This document shows positions 53,713-62,611 of a DNA stretch of 64,000 bases, piece after piece; the stretch's first letter is position 1, and every line of letters starts with the position of its first letter. The stretch comes from Gellertiella hungarica. GTDB taxonomy: Bacteria; Pseudomonadota; Alphaproteobacteria; Rhizobiales; Rhizobiaceae. Where the stretch lies: NCBI RefSeq assembly GCF_014197145.1, contig NZ_JACIEZ010000013.1:1-64000 (forward strand). The letters run 5' to 3'. Made by a program: the position numbers and the translations under genes. The notes beneath the pieces were generated by a model. It was not told the origin of the DNA and searched no databases. It worked only from the letters and a program-made list of their open reading frames with translations.

Positions 53713-54999
53713 ATGACGTCTTCCGCTTTCACCGATCATCTCGGCCGTCCCATCGTCGCCGTCACCGGCATGGGCGTGGTCACCTCGCTCGGCCAGGGGC
53801 TCAAGGACAACTGGGCCGCCCTGACTTCCGGCACCTCCGGCATCCGCAGGATCACCCGCTTTCCGACGGACGGGCTGTCGACGCGGATTTCCGGCATGAT
53901 CGACTTCATCGACATTCCCGCGCCCAATGCGGTCGAGCGCTCCTATGCCTTTGCCCGCGAGACCACCGAGGAGGCCCTGGCGCAGGCCGGTCTTTCCGGC
54001 GAGTTCGGCGGCCCGCTGTTCCTCGCCGCTCCCCCCATCGAGCCGGAATGGAGCGCCCGCTTCGATCTGGCCGACCGGGCAGGACCCTCCGAAAAGCCGA
54101 ACGATGCCTATGACCGCTTTCTGGCCGTTCTCCGCGAGCGGGCCGATCCGGTCTTCCACGAGGCCGCCCTCTTCGGCGCGATCTCCGAGCGGCTGGCCGA
54201 CCGTTTCGGCACCCGTGGCCTGCCGGTGACGCTGTCGACCGCCTGCGCGTCGGGCGCGACCGCGATCCAGCTCGGCGTCGAGGCGATCCGCCAGGGCCGC
54301 GCGACGCGCGCGCTCACGGTGGCGACCGATGGCTCGGTGAGTGCCGAGGCGCTCATCCGCTTCTCGCTGCTCTCGGCGCTTTCCACCCAGAACGATCCGC
54401 CGGAGAAGGCATCCAAGCCCTTCAGCAAGGATCGCGACGGCTTTGTCATCGCCGAAGGTGCCGCCACGCTGGTGCTGGAATCGCTGGAAGCCGCCGTCGC
54501 CCGCGGCGCAACCGTTCTCGGCATCATCAAGGGCTGCGGCGAAAAGGCCGATCATTTCCACCGCACCCGCTCCTCGCCCGACGGCGGTCCGGCCATCGCC
54601 ACCATCCGCGCGGCGCTGGAGGATGCGGGTCTTTCGGAAGCCGGCATCGGCTACATCAATGCCCATGGCACCTCGACGCCCGAGAACGACAAGATGGAGT
54701 ACAACTCCATGCGCGCGGTCTTCGGCGAGGCGCTGTCGAGCATTCCGGTGTCGTCCAACAAGTCGATGATCGGGCACACGCTGACGGCGGCCGGGGCGGT
54801 GGAGGCGGTGTTCTCCCTGCAGACCATGCTGACCGGCACGCTGCCGCCGACCATCAACTACGTGAACCCGGACCCGGCCATCGATCTCGATGTGGTGCCC
54901 AACGTCAAGCGGGATGCGCAGGTCTCCGCCGTGCTGTCGAATTCCTTCGGCTTCGGCGGGCAGAACGCAAGCCTTGTCATGACGGCGGAACCGGCATAA
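53713..54999 (+). CDS. fabF1XL: Beta-ketoacyl-ACP synthase FabF1XL
   Basis: 428-residue KAS II-type condensing enzyme with the intact triad: Cys178 in TLSTACASG, His in INAHGTSTPEND near 323, and His in SNKSMIGHTLTAAGAV near 362. Elongates the AcpXL-bound VLCFA. ATG at 53713 with GAGGAGAAG upstream is preferred to a GTG five codons earlier. Presumed partner of the Cys-less FabF2XL. Confidence 0.94.
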   Translation: MTSSAFTDHLGRPIVAVTGMGVVTSLGQGLKDNWAALTSGTSGIRRITRFPTDGLSTRISGMIDFIDIPAPNAVERSYAFARETTEEALAQAGLSGEFGGPLFLAAPPIEPEWSARFDLADRAGPSEKPNDAYDRFLAVLRERADPVFHEAALFGAISERLADRFGTRGLPVTLSTACASGATAIQLGVEAIRQGRATRALTVATDGSVSAEALIRFSLLSALSTQNDPPEKASKPFSKDRDGFVIAEGAATLVLESLEAAVARGATVLGIIKGCGEKADHFHRTRSSPDGGPAIATIRAALEDAGLSEAGIGYINAHGTSTPENDKMEYNSMRAVFGEALSSIPVSSNKSMIGHTLTAAGAVEAVFSLQTMLTGTLPPTINYVNPDPAIDLDVVPNVKRDAQVSAVLSNSFGFGGQNASLVMTAEPA

Positions 55000-55058
55000 T
55001 TCAGGCCCGAAACAAGTTCGAACCATAAGCACGCCCTTCGCGGGCGAGGGATCATCTC

Positions 55059-56087
55059 ATGCGCGCGCTGCAACTCATCGAAGACCGCCGTCTCGAAGCC
55101 GTCGACCTGCCGGAACCGGAAGCGCCCGGCCCGGGCGAGGTCACGCTCCGGGTAAAGGCGGTCGCGCTCAACCATATCGACGTCTGGGGCTGGCGCGGCA
55201 TGGCCTTCGCCAAGCGCAAGATGCCGCTTGTCATCGGGGCGGAAGCCTCCGGCGTGGTCGATGCCATCGGCCCCGGCGTGTCGAACGTGCTGCCCGGCCA
55301 GCTGGTCTCGGTCTACGGGGCCCGCACCTGCGGGCTGTGCCGCCCCTGCCGGGAAGGCCGCGACAACCTGTGCGAAAACGTCGCCGGCGTGCACGGCTTC
55401 CACCTGGATGGCTTCGCGCAGGAAAAGATCAACATTCCCGCCCGTCAGCTGGTTCCGGCACCGCCCGGCGTCGATGCCATCGGCGCGGCGCTGGCACCGG
55501 TCACCTTCGGCACCGTCGAGCACATGCTCTTCGACAATGCGAAGCTCGAGCCGGGCGAGACCATCCTCGTCCATGCCGGCGGTTCCGGCATCGGCACCGC
55601 CGCGATCCAGCTCGCGAAGAAGATCGGCTGCACCGTCATCACGACAGTCGGCTCCGACGACAAGATCGAGAAGGCGAAGGCGCTCGGCGCCGATCACGTG
55701 ATCAACTACCGCACCGACCGCTTCGAGGGCGCCGTGCGCAAGATCACGAAGAAGAAGGGCGTCGACGTGGTCTTCGAACATGTGGGCAAGGACACCTGGG
55801 CCGGCTCCATGTTCTCGCTGAAGCGCGGCGGGCGTCTCGTCACCTGCGGCTCGACCTCGGGCGTCTCCACCGAAGTGAACCTGATGATGCTCTTCCAGCA
55901 GCAGCTGCGCCTGATCGGCTCCTTCGGCTGCCGCATGGAAAACATGGCCAATGCCATGCAGAAGATGGCGCGCGGGCTCGTGCATCCCGTCATCGACACC
56001 CAGGTCAGCTTCGACGAGATCGGCAAGGCGCTCGAGCGCATGGAAGGCCGCCAGATCTTCGGCAAGATCATCCTGAACATGGATTGA
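55059..56087 (+). CDS. Zinc-type alcohol dehydrogenase / enoyl reductase of the XL cluster
   Basis: 342-residue MDR protein. Structural zinc cysteines C-x2-C-x2-C-x7-C are in CGLCRPCREGRDNLC near 91-105, and NADP-binding HAGGSGIGTAAIQLA near 173-187. In this cluster the homologue is thought to reduce an enoyl or ketoacyl intermediate of the C28 acid. 59 bases after fabF1XL, 7 before lpxXL. Confidence 0.9.
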   Translation: MRALQLIEDRRLEAVDLPEPEAPGPGEVTLRVKAVALNHIDVWGWRGMAFAKRKMPLVIGAEASGVVDAIGPGVSNVLPGQLVSVYGARTCGLCRPCREGRDNLCENVAGVHGFHLDGFAQEKINIPARQLVPAPPGVDAIGAALAPVTFGTVEHMLFDNAKLEPGETILVHAGGSGIGTAAIQLAKKIGCTVITTVGSDDKIEKAKALGADHVINYRTDRFEGAVRKITKKKGVDVVFEHVGKDTWAGSMFSLKRGGRLVTCGSTSGVSTEVNLMMLFQQQLRLIGSFGCRMENMANAMQKMARGLVHPVIDTQVSFDEIGKALERMEGRQIFGKIILNMD

Positions 56088-56094
56088 TCCGCCG

Positions 56095-57024
56095 ATGAAG
56101 ATGTTCCTGACCCGCATCGTGCTGGCGCTCTACCATTTTCGCCAATGGCTGATCGCGCAGGTGGCGTTCGGGTTCCTGAACCTGCTGAAGCTGTTTCCCG
56201 CCGACCGGGCAATGACGGTTGCCGACGGGCTGATGCGCCGCATCGGCCCGCTCACGCGCCGGCACCGGCTGGTGCTCTACAATCTGAAGCGCGCCTTTCC
56301 CGAGAAGTCGGATGAGGAGATCACGCAGATCGCGCTCGGCAGCTGGGGCAGCCTCGGCCGCATGGTGGCGGAGTATGTCTTCCTCGACCGGCTCTTCGAT
56401 TTCGATCCGGAGAGCGACCGGCCGGGCCGCATCGAGGTCTCGGGCATTCCGATCTTCCTCGACCTCAGGGACAATCCGCGGCCCTTCATCGTGTTCACGG
56501 CCCATTCCGGCTGCTTCGAGCTTCTGCCGGTGGCAGGGGCCGCCTTCGGACTTTCGGTGACGGTGCTCTTCCGGCCGCCGAACAACCCTTACATCGGGGA
56601 AAAGGTCTTCCAGTTCCGCGCCGCCCGCATGGGCAAGCTCGTGCCCTCCCATGCGGGCTCCTCCTTCGCGCTGGCGCGCACGCTGGAGGAGGGGGGCGGC
56701 GTCGGCGTCCTCGTCGACCAGAAATTCACCCGCGGCGTCGAGACGCGATTCTTCGGGCTGCCGGTGCAGACCAACCCGCTTCTCGCCAAGCTTTCCCGCC
56801 AGTTCCAGTGCGAGGTCTATCCTGCGCGCTGCGTGCGGCTTCCCGGACACCGCTACCGGCTGGAGATCGAGCCCCGGCTCGAGCTTCCCCGCAAGGCGGA
56901 TGGCGGCCTCGATGTCACCGCTACGGCACAACTTCTGAATGATAAAGTCGAAAGCTGGGTTCGGGAATATCCGGAGCAGTGGCTTTGGTACCACGACCGG
57001 TGGAATATCAAGAATCACTTGTAA
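56095..57024 (+). CDS. lpxXL: Lipid A VLCFA acyltransferase LpxXL
   Basis: 309-residue membrane-associated acyltransferase of the LpxL/HtrB family that places the very-long-chain fatty acid on lipid A. The H-x4-E active motif is HSGCFE near 141-146, with VDQKFTRGVETRFFG near 206 and an N-terminal amphipathic/hydrophobic segment. Last gene of the VLCFA operon. Confidence 0.93.
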   Translation: MKMFLTRIVLALYHFRQWLIAQVAFGFLNLLKLFPADRAMTVADGLMRRIGPLTRRHRLVLYNLKRAFPEKSDEEITQIALGSWGSLGRMVAEYVFLDRLFDFDPESDRPGRIEVSGIPIFLDLRDNPRPFIVFTAHSGCFELLPVAGAAFGLSVTVLFRPPNNPYIGEKVFQFRAARMGKLVPSHAGSSFALARTLEEGGGVGVLVDQKFTRGVETRFFGLPVQTNPLLAKLSRQFQCEVYPARCVRLPGHRYRLEIEPRLELPRKADGGLDVTATAQLLNDKVESWVREYPEQWLWYHDRWNIKNHL

Positions 57025-57509
57025 TCACCTGATTCTTGAGGGGGCTCATGGCCCTTGTTGTACCGCTTTCGCAATTTCGAGCGGAAAATCCCCTTCTCTA
57101 AATCAACCTTCAGTGTAGCGAAGCGTGCATTTTTGCCCAAAAAAGGTGCGAATGGCTGGGTGCGCAAGGCTCCAACAAGGTTGAATAACTGTTATCTAGA
57201 TGTACAATTCGTTAACACAACTAGATAAGGCCGTCCCGTAACGATTCACCGCCGGGGCGAGGGGACCTGGCTGTACCGCCTTTCATCGGGAGGGGCGGCG
57301 GTCGCTTTTCACATCTGTAACCGCGTACCGCTCGCGTCTCCGCTGGGAGAGGCAGCTGTGCGCGGTCTTACGACAGAAGGGGACTTCCGGCGCTGCGGGA
57401 TCGCGCGAGGGCCGGAAGCCGTATCACCCGGAGCGGCTGGCGCCTGGCGTCGCCGCCCGCATGGACGAGCGGCCGGACCATCAGTCCGGTCGTATTGGGA
57501 GACGCGGAC
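57025..57509. other. Gap upstream of the first PAS gene
   Basis: About 485 bases, no supported gene. A long-arm inverted repeat is at 57192-57228; the right half (57260-57500) is GC-rich leader-like sequence. No clear terminator for lpxXL was seen, only a short T-rich stretch. Confidence 0.5.
57192..57228. promoter_or_regulatory. Inverted repeat TTATCTAG-N21-CTAGATAA
   Basis: Perfect 8-bp arms spaced by 21 bases in an AT-rich stretch about 285 bases upstream of the first PAS gene. The spacing places the two half-sites about three helical turns apart, as for a dimeric or looped operator. Regulator unknown. Confidence 0.4.
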
Positions 57510-58226
57510 TTGAAAGAGCTGATCGATCTATTCTGGACTAAATATTCCCAGATCAAGAAGGCCGTGGGGGATCTGGACGAACAGTCGATCGGCATCCTCG
57601 ACCGGGAAGTGGAAAGCCTCCTCGACAGCATCTTCGCCCGCGAGGCCAGCAATGCCGTCGAGATCCAGATGCAGTTCCAGCTGGCGCTCGAGCTCCTGAA
57701 GCGGGAATCGGAAGATGCCTGCTGCGTGCTGCGCCATGCGGAAAACCTGCACAAGGTCGTGGAGCGGCACATCATCCCCGGCCATGTCGGCCAGTTCACG
57801 CCCGATGACCTCGATCGCTCCGTCGCGCCGGAACGGGTGGCCGTGGACGCGGTGGTCGCCGCCGATCTCGACGTCTCGCTGCTCGAAAGCCTGTCGAATC
57901 GCGTCTCGGTCGTCGCGCCCGATTACCGTTTCGTCTTCACCAACGAGGCCAATGCCGTTGCGCTCCACCGCAAGCCGGAGGAACTGCTCGGCCGGCATGT
58001 GGGCGAGTTCATCGGGCTTCACCGATTCGTCCAGGGGCTCAAGGAACGGCTCGACCGCTGCTTCGCGGGAGAGATCGTGGATTACACCTATGCCGACCAG
58101 ATGGGCGGCCGCACGGTGGTGATCCGCACGAGGCTCTCGCCCTACTATGCCAGCAATTCGGTGCTGATCGGCGCGCTGCTGGTGACCGAAGAGCTTCCGG
58201 ATCGACGCCAGTCCTCCGCAGCGTAA
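57510..58226 (+). CDS. PAS-domain protein, tandem paralogue 1
   Basis: 238-residue soluble protein with a helical N-terminal half (about 1-100, charged) and a C-terminal PAS fold from about 130 (RVSVVAPDYRFVFTNEANAVALHRKPEELLGRHV segments). No kinase, cyclase or HTH output domain is present. TTG at 57510 is chosen for the GGGAG 8 bases upstream; a TTG five codons earlier is possible. The downstream paralogue shares the same layout including CFAGE. Signal and partner unknown. Confidence 0.75.
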   Translation: MKELIDLFWTKYSQIKKAVGDLDEQSIGILDREVESLLDSIFAREASNAVEIQMQFQLALELLKRESEDACCVLRHAENLHKVVERHIIPGHVGQFTPDDLDRSVAPERVAVDAVVAADLDVSLLESLSNRVSVVAPDYRFVFTNEANAVALHRKPEELLGRHVGEFIGLHRFVQGLKERLDRCFAGEIVDYTYADQMGGRTVVIRTRLSPYYASNSVLIGALLVTEELPDRRQSSAA

Positions 58227-58593
58227 GCAAAAAGTTTTTACCCACAGCGATATCGGGCCTCGCATTTTTTTGTGAGGCCTTATTCTTTTTGGTCACACTA
58301 TAATTTTGGGGATTGATTTGCCTGCGAGGCTCTAAGCTTCACGCAGCGAAATATAAGTTCGCTAACGAAGTCAAGTCCTGCAATCCCGGGTGAATATTAA
58401 TTGTTTTCACAGCGCCGTTAATTTGCGACAATAGAGCCACGACGCGGTGCTTCGCGTCGTTGAACATGAATGAAAATCATGTTACATATAGAGATGTTCT
58501 TAAATGCTCCGGACAGCGGGAGCGTTTCAGGGGTTTGCGGTCAAGCCGGGGGGCTGGTCTTGCCGCGCAGATAGAGAAGCGGAGGTGCTTTTT
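58227..58593. other. Gap between the PAS genes, with hairpin
   Basis: 367 bases, AT-rich, no convincing gene. A perfect 8-bp hairpin (ACGACGCG / CGCGTCGT, loop GTGCTT) is at 58439-58460. It separates the paralogues, so the second has its own promoter or long leader. Short ATG frames near 58466-58504 lack support. Confidence 0.5.
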
Positions 58594-59292
58594 TTGCTGT
58601 CACGCTTGGAAGTCTTTTCCAATATCGAGTCCCAGATCGAACGGGCGATCCAGTTGGGACAAGATCACATCGTAGAGGACCTCGACCGGGAAATTGACCC
58701 GATCCTCGAGGACATTCTTCTCTACAAGGCGACCAACACGGCGGAACTACACGGTCAGCTCAAGTTCATCACGGACCTGCTCGTGCGTCGTTCCGACGAT
58801 GCCGCCACGGTGGTTCGGCTTTCGGCAAAACTGTCGGAGCTGATCGCTCACTATTTCCAGGACGGAAAGCTGCGCTACGGCGCAGACGATGCCGCACGGG
58901 CGCCCGTCATGGAAATCCCGCTCGTCACGCAGGGCGACCAGCCGGCACAGGCGCCGGCTGTCGCAAGGGTCGCGGTGGTCTCGATGGACTACCGTTTCCT
59001 GTATTGCAACGCGGTGATGGCGGAGGACCTCAACCGGTCGCCGCGCACCCTCGTCGGCAGGCCCGTCTCGGAGTTCTGCGACATGTCGGTTTTCGAATCG
59101 GCCTATCGCACGCATCTCGACATGTGCTTTGCCGGGGAGTTCCGCGAGTTCGAGGCGCCGTCGCTGGCGGGGCGGTCATCCGGCCGTTTCACCATCCGGC
59201 TGACGCCGCTGCGCAACATCGAGCGCCGCATCACCGGCGCGGTCATGGTGGCGCAATCCGACATGGCGGTTCCCGCCGAAGTCGGGCACTGA
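58594..59292 (+). CDS. PAS-domain protein, tandem paralogue 2
   Basis: 232-residue paralogue of the preceding gene: helical N-terminal half, PAS fold from about 120 (RVAVVSMDYRFLYCNAVM, then LDMCFAGE) and no output domain. TTG at 58594 is preferred because GGAGG lies 8 bases upstream and it aligns with the paralogue's start; the start is uncertain. Ends before a strong bidirectional terminator. Function unknown. Confidence 0.72.
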   Translation: MLSRLEVFSNIESQIERAIQLGQDHIVEDLDREIDPILEDILLYKATNTAELHGQLKFITDLLVRRSDDAATVVRLSAKLSELIAHYFQDGKLRYGADDAARAPVMEIPLVTQGDQPAQAPAVARVAVVSMDYRFLYCNAVMAEDLNRSPRTLVGRPVSEFCDMSVFESAYRTHLDMCFAGEFREFEAPSLAGRSSGRFTIRLTPLRNIERRITGAVMVAQSDMAVPAEVGH

Positions 59293-59298
59293 AATAGG

Positions 59299-59336
59299 AA
59301 AACCCCGGTCATGCGCCACCGCATGCCGGGGTTTTT
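59299..59336. terminator. Bidirectional terminator
   Basis: CCCCGG and CCGGGG outer arms with inner ATGC/GCAT pairing, A-run on the left and TTTTT on the right, between PAS paralogue 2 and the converging hemerythrin gene. Confidence 0.85.
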
Positions 59337-59353
59337 CGTCGAAGCGCCTGCCG

Positions 59354-59836
59354 TCAGGGGCGCATGTAGGTGTGCAGGTGGTCGCGCTCGAAGGCGATGT
59401 GCCTGCGCCGCGCCTCGAAGAAGCCGCGCAGCATGTAGCCGGTCGCTTCCATGTTGACGGGATCGCCGCGTCCGAGCTTCAGAAGAACCTCCATCAGTTC
59501 CTCCGCATAGCATTCGTCCTCGAAGTGCTCGTAGCGCAGCCGCTTGAGGATCGAAGCCAGCCTGTCGTCCGCCTCGCGGCCCCGTTCCAGCCACGGGAAG
59601 AACACGTCCTCCTCGTAGGCATGGGTCCGCTTCATCAGCGTGCCGAGCGCCTGGGCCGCGTAGATGCATTTCTGCCGGTTGACGCTGCCGGGCAGGCTGT
59701 CGGCGATATCCTCCAGTTCCCGGCACAGCGCGAGCTGTTCGTCCTGTGCCGCGAGCATGATGGCGAGCGACGGCTTGTCCGCCTCGGGCTGCGGTGCAGA
59801 GCCGTGCTGCCGCCTTGTGACTTCACTTCCGTGCAT
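59354..59836 (-). CDS. Hemerythrin HHE-domain protein
   Basis: 160-residue four-helix protein with candidate di-iron ligands in HAYEEDVFFPWLE near 92-104, YEHFEDE near 121 and RRHIAFERDHLH near 144-156. Such proteins bind oxygen or NO or act in iron handling. The divergent FNR box shared with ccoN suggests induction at low oxygen. Two in-frame starts exist; the first (59836) is given. Confidence 0.82.
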   Translation of the reverse strand: MHGSEVTRRQHGSAPQPEADKPSLAIMLAAQDEQLALCRELEDIADSLPGSVNRQKCIYAAQALGTLMKRTHAYEEDVFFPWLERGREADDRLASILKRLRYEHFEDECYAEELMEVLLKLGRGDPVNMEATGYMLRGFFEARRRHIAFERDHLHTYMRP

Positions 59837-59932
59837 CGATCTGTCTCTCCCTCCGCCGGGGCGCCGGGGAGGGGCCTCGCATACGCCTCCCAGCCTGATG
59901 TCCGTTTATTCCTTGGCGGAAGCTGCTTCGCC

Positions 59933-59946
59933 TTGATTCAGATCAA
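59933..59946. promoter_or_regulatory. Perfect FNR box between hemerythrin and ccoN
   Basis: TTGATTCAGATCAA, exact match to TTGAT-N4-ATCAA, 116 bases before ccoN and 96 bases before the hemerythrin start. Expected to bind FnrN/FixK and activate cbb3 oxidase. Confidence 0.9.
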
Positions 59947-60062
59947 GGCTGGGGAAGCCCTGGAATGCAAATTGTGCACACGACGCAAAAGTGGATTCGC
60001 GAGCCTTCCGCGTCGCAACCGGCCTTGCGAGTCATCAGCAAAGACGTTGGGGGATTCCAACA

Positions 60063-61700
60063 ATGAACTACACGATAGAGACCATTCTCATTGGGGTGGG
60101 CGTGTTTCTGGCGGTGCTTGGGGCAGCATTCGCACAGGATAGCCTGTTCCAGGCGCATATGGGTGTCCTGGCGATATCGCTCGCCATCGGCTTCATCCTC
60201 ATGCTCCGCCGCATCAATTTCGCGCCTGCCGGCGCCGGCACCGCTGCCCTCGTGGGCGGCGCGCCGTCCGAATCGGAATATTTCGACGAAGTCGTCCGCT
60301 ATGGCGTGATCGCCACGGTGTTCTGGGGCGTCGTCGGCTTCCTGGTCGGCGTTGTCGTCGCCCTGCAACTGGCCTTTCCGGACCTCAACATCGAGCCTTA
60401 CCTGAACTTCGGCCGTCTGCGTCCGCTCCATACGTCTGCTGTGATCTTCGCCTTCGGCGGCAACGCGCTGATCGCCACGTCCTTCTACGTCGTGCAGCGC
60501 ACCTGCCGCGCCCGCCTGTTCGGCGGTTCGCTCGGCTGGTTCGTGTTCTGGGGCTATCAGCTGTTCATCGTCATGGCTGCCACCGGCTACGTGCTCGGCG
60601 TCACCCAGGGCCGTGAATATGCCGAGCCGGAATGGTATGTCGACCTCTGGATCACCATCGTATGGGTCGCCTACCTGCTGACCTTCCTCGGCACGATCCT
60701 GAAGCGCAAGGAACCCCACATCTACGTGGCCAACTGGTTCTACCTGTCCTTCATCGTCACCATCGCGATGCTGCACGTCGTGAACAACCTGGCGATCCCG
60801 GTCTCGTTCCTCGGTTCGAAGAGCTATTCGCTGTTCTCCGGCGTCCAGGATGCGCTCACCCAGTGGTGGTACGGCCACAACGCCGTGGGCTTCTTCCTGA
60901 CCGCTGGCTTCCTCGGCATGATGTACTACTTCGTTCCGAAGCAGGCTGGCCGTCCCGTCTACTCCTACCGGCTGTCGATCATCCACTTCTGGGCGCTGAT
61001 CTTCATGTACATCTGGGCAGGTCCGCACCACCTGCACTACACCGCTCTGCCGGACTGGGCACAGACCCTCGGCATGGTGTTCTCCGTGATGCTGTGGATG
61101 CCCTCCTGGGGCGGCATGATCAACGGTCTGATGACGCTCTCCGGCGCATGGGACAAGATCCGCACCGACCCGATCATCCGCATGATGATCATCGCCATCG
61201 CCTTCTACGGCATGTCGACCTTCGAAGGTCCGATGATGTCCATCAAGGCCGTCAACTCGCTCAGCCACTACACCGAATGGACCATCGGTCACGTTCACTC
61301 CGGCGCGCTCGGCTGGGTCGGCATGATCACCTTCGGCGCCGTCTACTATCTCGTGCCGAAGCTGTGGGGCCGCGAGCGGCTGTACAGCCTGCGCATGGTC
61401 AACTGGCACTTCTGGCTCGCCACCCTCGGCATCGTGATCTACGCCGCCGTCCTGTGGGTTGCCGGTATCCAGCAGGGCCTGATGTGGCGCGAATATGACA
61501 GCAACGGCTTCCTCGTCTACTCGTTCGCGGAATCGGTAAAGGCCATGTTCCCTTACTACGTCCTGCGTGCAGTCGGCGGTGCCCTCTACCTCGTTGGCGG
61601 CTTCGTCATGGCCTACAACGTCTACATGACCATCCGTGGCTACCAGCGGAACGAAGCCCCGATCGCCGGCTCCGTACCGGTCCTGCAGCCGGCTGAATGA
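60063..61700 (+). CDS. ccoN: cbb3 cytochrome oxidase subunit I
   Basis: 545-residue haem-copper oxidase subunit with about 12-14 spans. His ligands are seen in [16 protein letters not shown] near 120-135, [18 protein letters not shown] near 272, [15 protein letters not shown] near 320 and [13 protein letters not shown] near 408. ATG at 60063. First of ccoNOQP; high-affinity oxygen respiration. Confidence 0.97.
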   Translation: MNYTIETILIGVGVFLAVLGAAFAQDSLFQAHMGVLAISLAIGFILMLRRINFAPAGAGTAALVGGAPSESEYFDEVVRYGVIATVFWGVVGFLVGVVVALQLAFPDLNIEPYLNFGRLRPLHTSAVIFAFGGNALIATSFYVVQRTCRARLFGGSLGWFVFWGYQLFIVMAATGYVLGVTQGREYAEPEWYVDLWITIVWVAYLLTFLGTILKRKEPHIYVANWFYLSFIVTIAMLHVVNNLAIPVSFLGSKSYSLFSGVQDALTQWWYGHNAVGFFLTAGFLGMMYYFVPKQAGRPVYSYRLSIIHFWALIFMYIWAGPHHLHYTALPDWAQTLGMVFSVMLWMPSWGGMINGLMTLSGAWDKIRTDPIIRMMIIAIAFYGMSTFEGPMMSIKAVNSLSHYTEWTIGHVHSGALGWVGMITFGAVYYLVPKLWGRERLYSLRMVNWHFWLATLGIVIYAAVLWVAGIQQGLMWREYDSNGFLVYSFAESVKAMFPYYVLRAVGGALYLVGGFVMAYNVYMTIRGYQRNEAPIAGSVPVLQPAE

Positions 61701-61712
61701 GGAGGTGGATCC

Positions 61713-62444
61713 ATGTCCATTCTTGATAAACACGCATACATCGAACGGAACGCGACCCTCCTTCTGGTCTCCTCTCTGCTCGTCGTCACCATCGGCGGCA
61801 TCGTGGAAATCGCGCCGCTCTTCTACCTGCAGAACACGATCGAGAAGGTCGAGGGAATGCGGCCCTATTCGCCGCTGGAGCTCGCCGGTCGCAACATCTA
61901 CATCCGCGAAGGCTGCTATGTCTGCCACAGCCAGATGATCCGTCCGTTCCGTGACGAGGTCGAGCGCTATGGCCACTACTCGCTGGCTGCGGAATCGATG
62001 TTCGACCACCCCTTCCAGTGGGGCTCGAAGCGCACCGGTCCCGATCTTGCCCGCGTTGGCGACAAGTACTCCAACGAGTGGCACGTCCAGCACCTGAACG
62101 AGCCGCGCGACGTGGTGCCGGAATCGATCATGCCGAGCTACTCCTTCCTGAAGGACACGCCGCTCAAGGTCTCCAACATCAAGGCAGACCTGACCACCAA
62201 CACCGAGGTGGGCGTACCCTACAACCAGGAAATGCTCGACAATGCCGAGGCCGACCTCAAGGCACAGGCTGACCCGAACGCGGATACCGCGGCGCTTCTC
62301 GCCCGCTATCCGAAGGCAAAGGTCGGCGACTTCGACGGCGACCCGAACAAGGTCACCGAGATGGATGCGCTCGTCGCCTATCTGCAGATGCTCGGCACGC
62401 TGGTCGACTACTCCAGCTACAACGACGAATCCGGTTACCGCTAA
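61713..62444 (+). CDS. ccoO: cbb3 oxidase monohaem cytochrome subunit
   Basis: 243-residue membrane-anchored cytochrome c. One N-terminal span (about 14-35) and the haem site C68-x2-C71-H72 ([12 protein letters not shown]), with the axial Met in SIMPSYSFL near 143. Starts 12 bases after ccoN. Confidence 0.97.
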   Translation: MSILDKHAYIERNATLLLVSSLLVVTIGGIVEIAPLFYLQNTIEKVEGMRPYSPLELAGRNIYIREGCYVCHSQMIRPFRDEVERYGHYSLAAESMFDHPFQWGSKRTGPDLARVGDKYSNEWHVQHLNEPRDVVPESIMPSYSFLKDTPLKVSNIKADLTTNTEVGVPYNQEMLDNAEADLKAQADPNADTAALLARYPKAKVGDFDGDPNKVTEMDALVAYLQMLGTLVDYSSYNDESGYR

Positions 62445-62455
62445 GGAGGCATGGA

Positions 62456-62608
62456 ATGGAAACCTACACAGCCATGCGCCAGTTCGCGGATAGCTGGGGC
62501 CTGTTGGCCATGGCCCTCTTCTTCGTGGGGGTCATTGTCTTCACCCTTCGTCCGGGCGGCAAGAGACAGGCCCAAGAGGCCGCAAGTATCCCTCTCAAGG
62601 AGGATTGA
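62456..62608 (+). CDS. ccoQ: cbb3 oxidase small subunit
   Basis: 50-residue one-span protein, METYTAMRQFADSW then a membrane helix and FTLRPGGKR. The internal start at 62456 follows AAGGAGGCATGGA; an earlier ATG at 62451 is in a different frame. Its 3' end supplies the ribosome binding site of ccoP. Confidence 0.93.
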   Translation: METYTAMRQFADSWGLLAMALFFVGVIVFTLRPGGKRQAQEAASIPLKED

Positions 62609-62611
62609 GAA

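Noticed and set aside
58460-58675. 71-codon frame between the PAS genes
   Set aside because: Overlaps the start of the second PAS gene in another frame and has no ribosome binding site.
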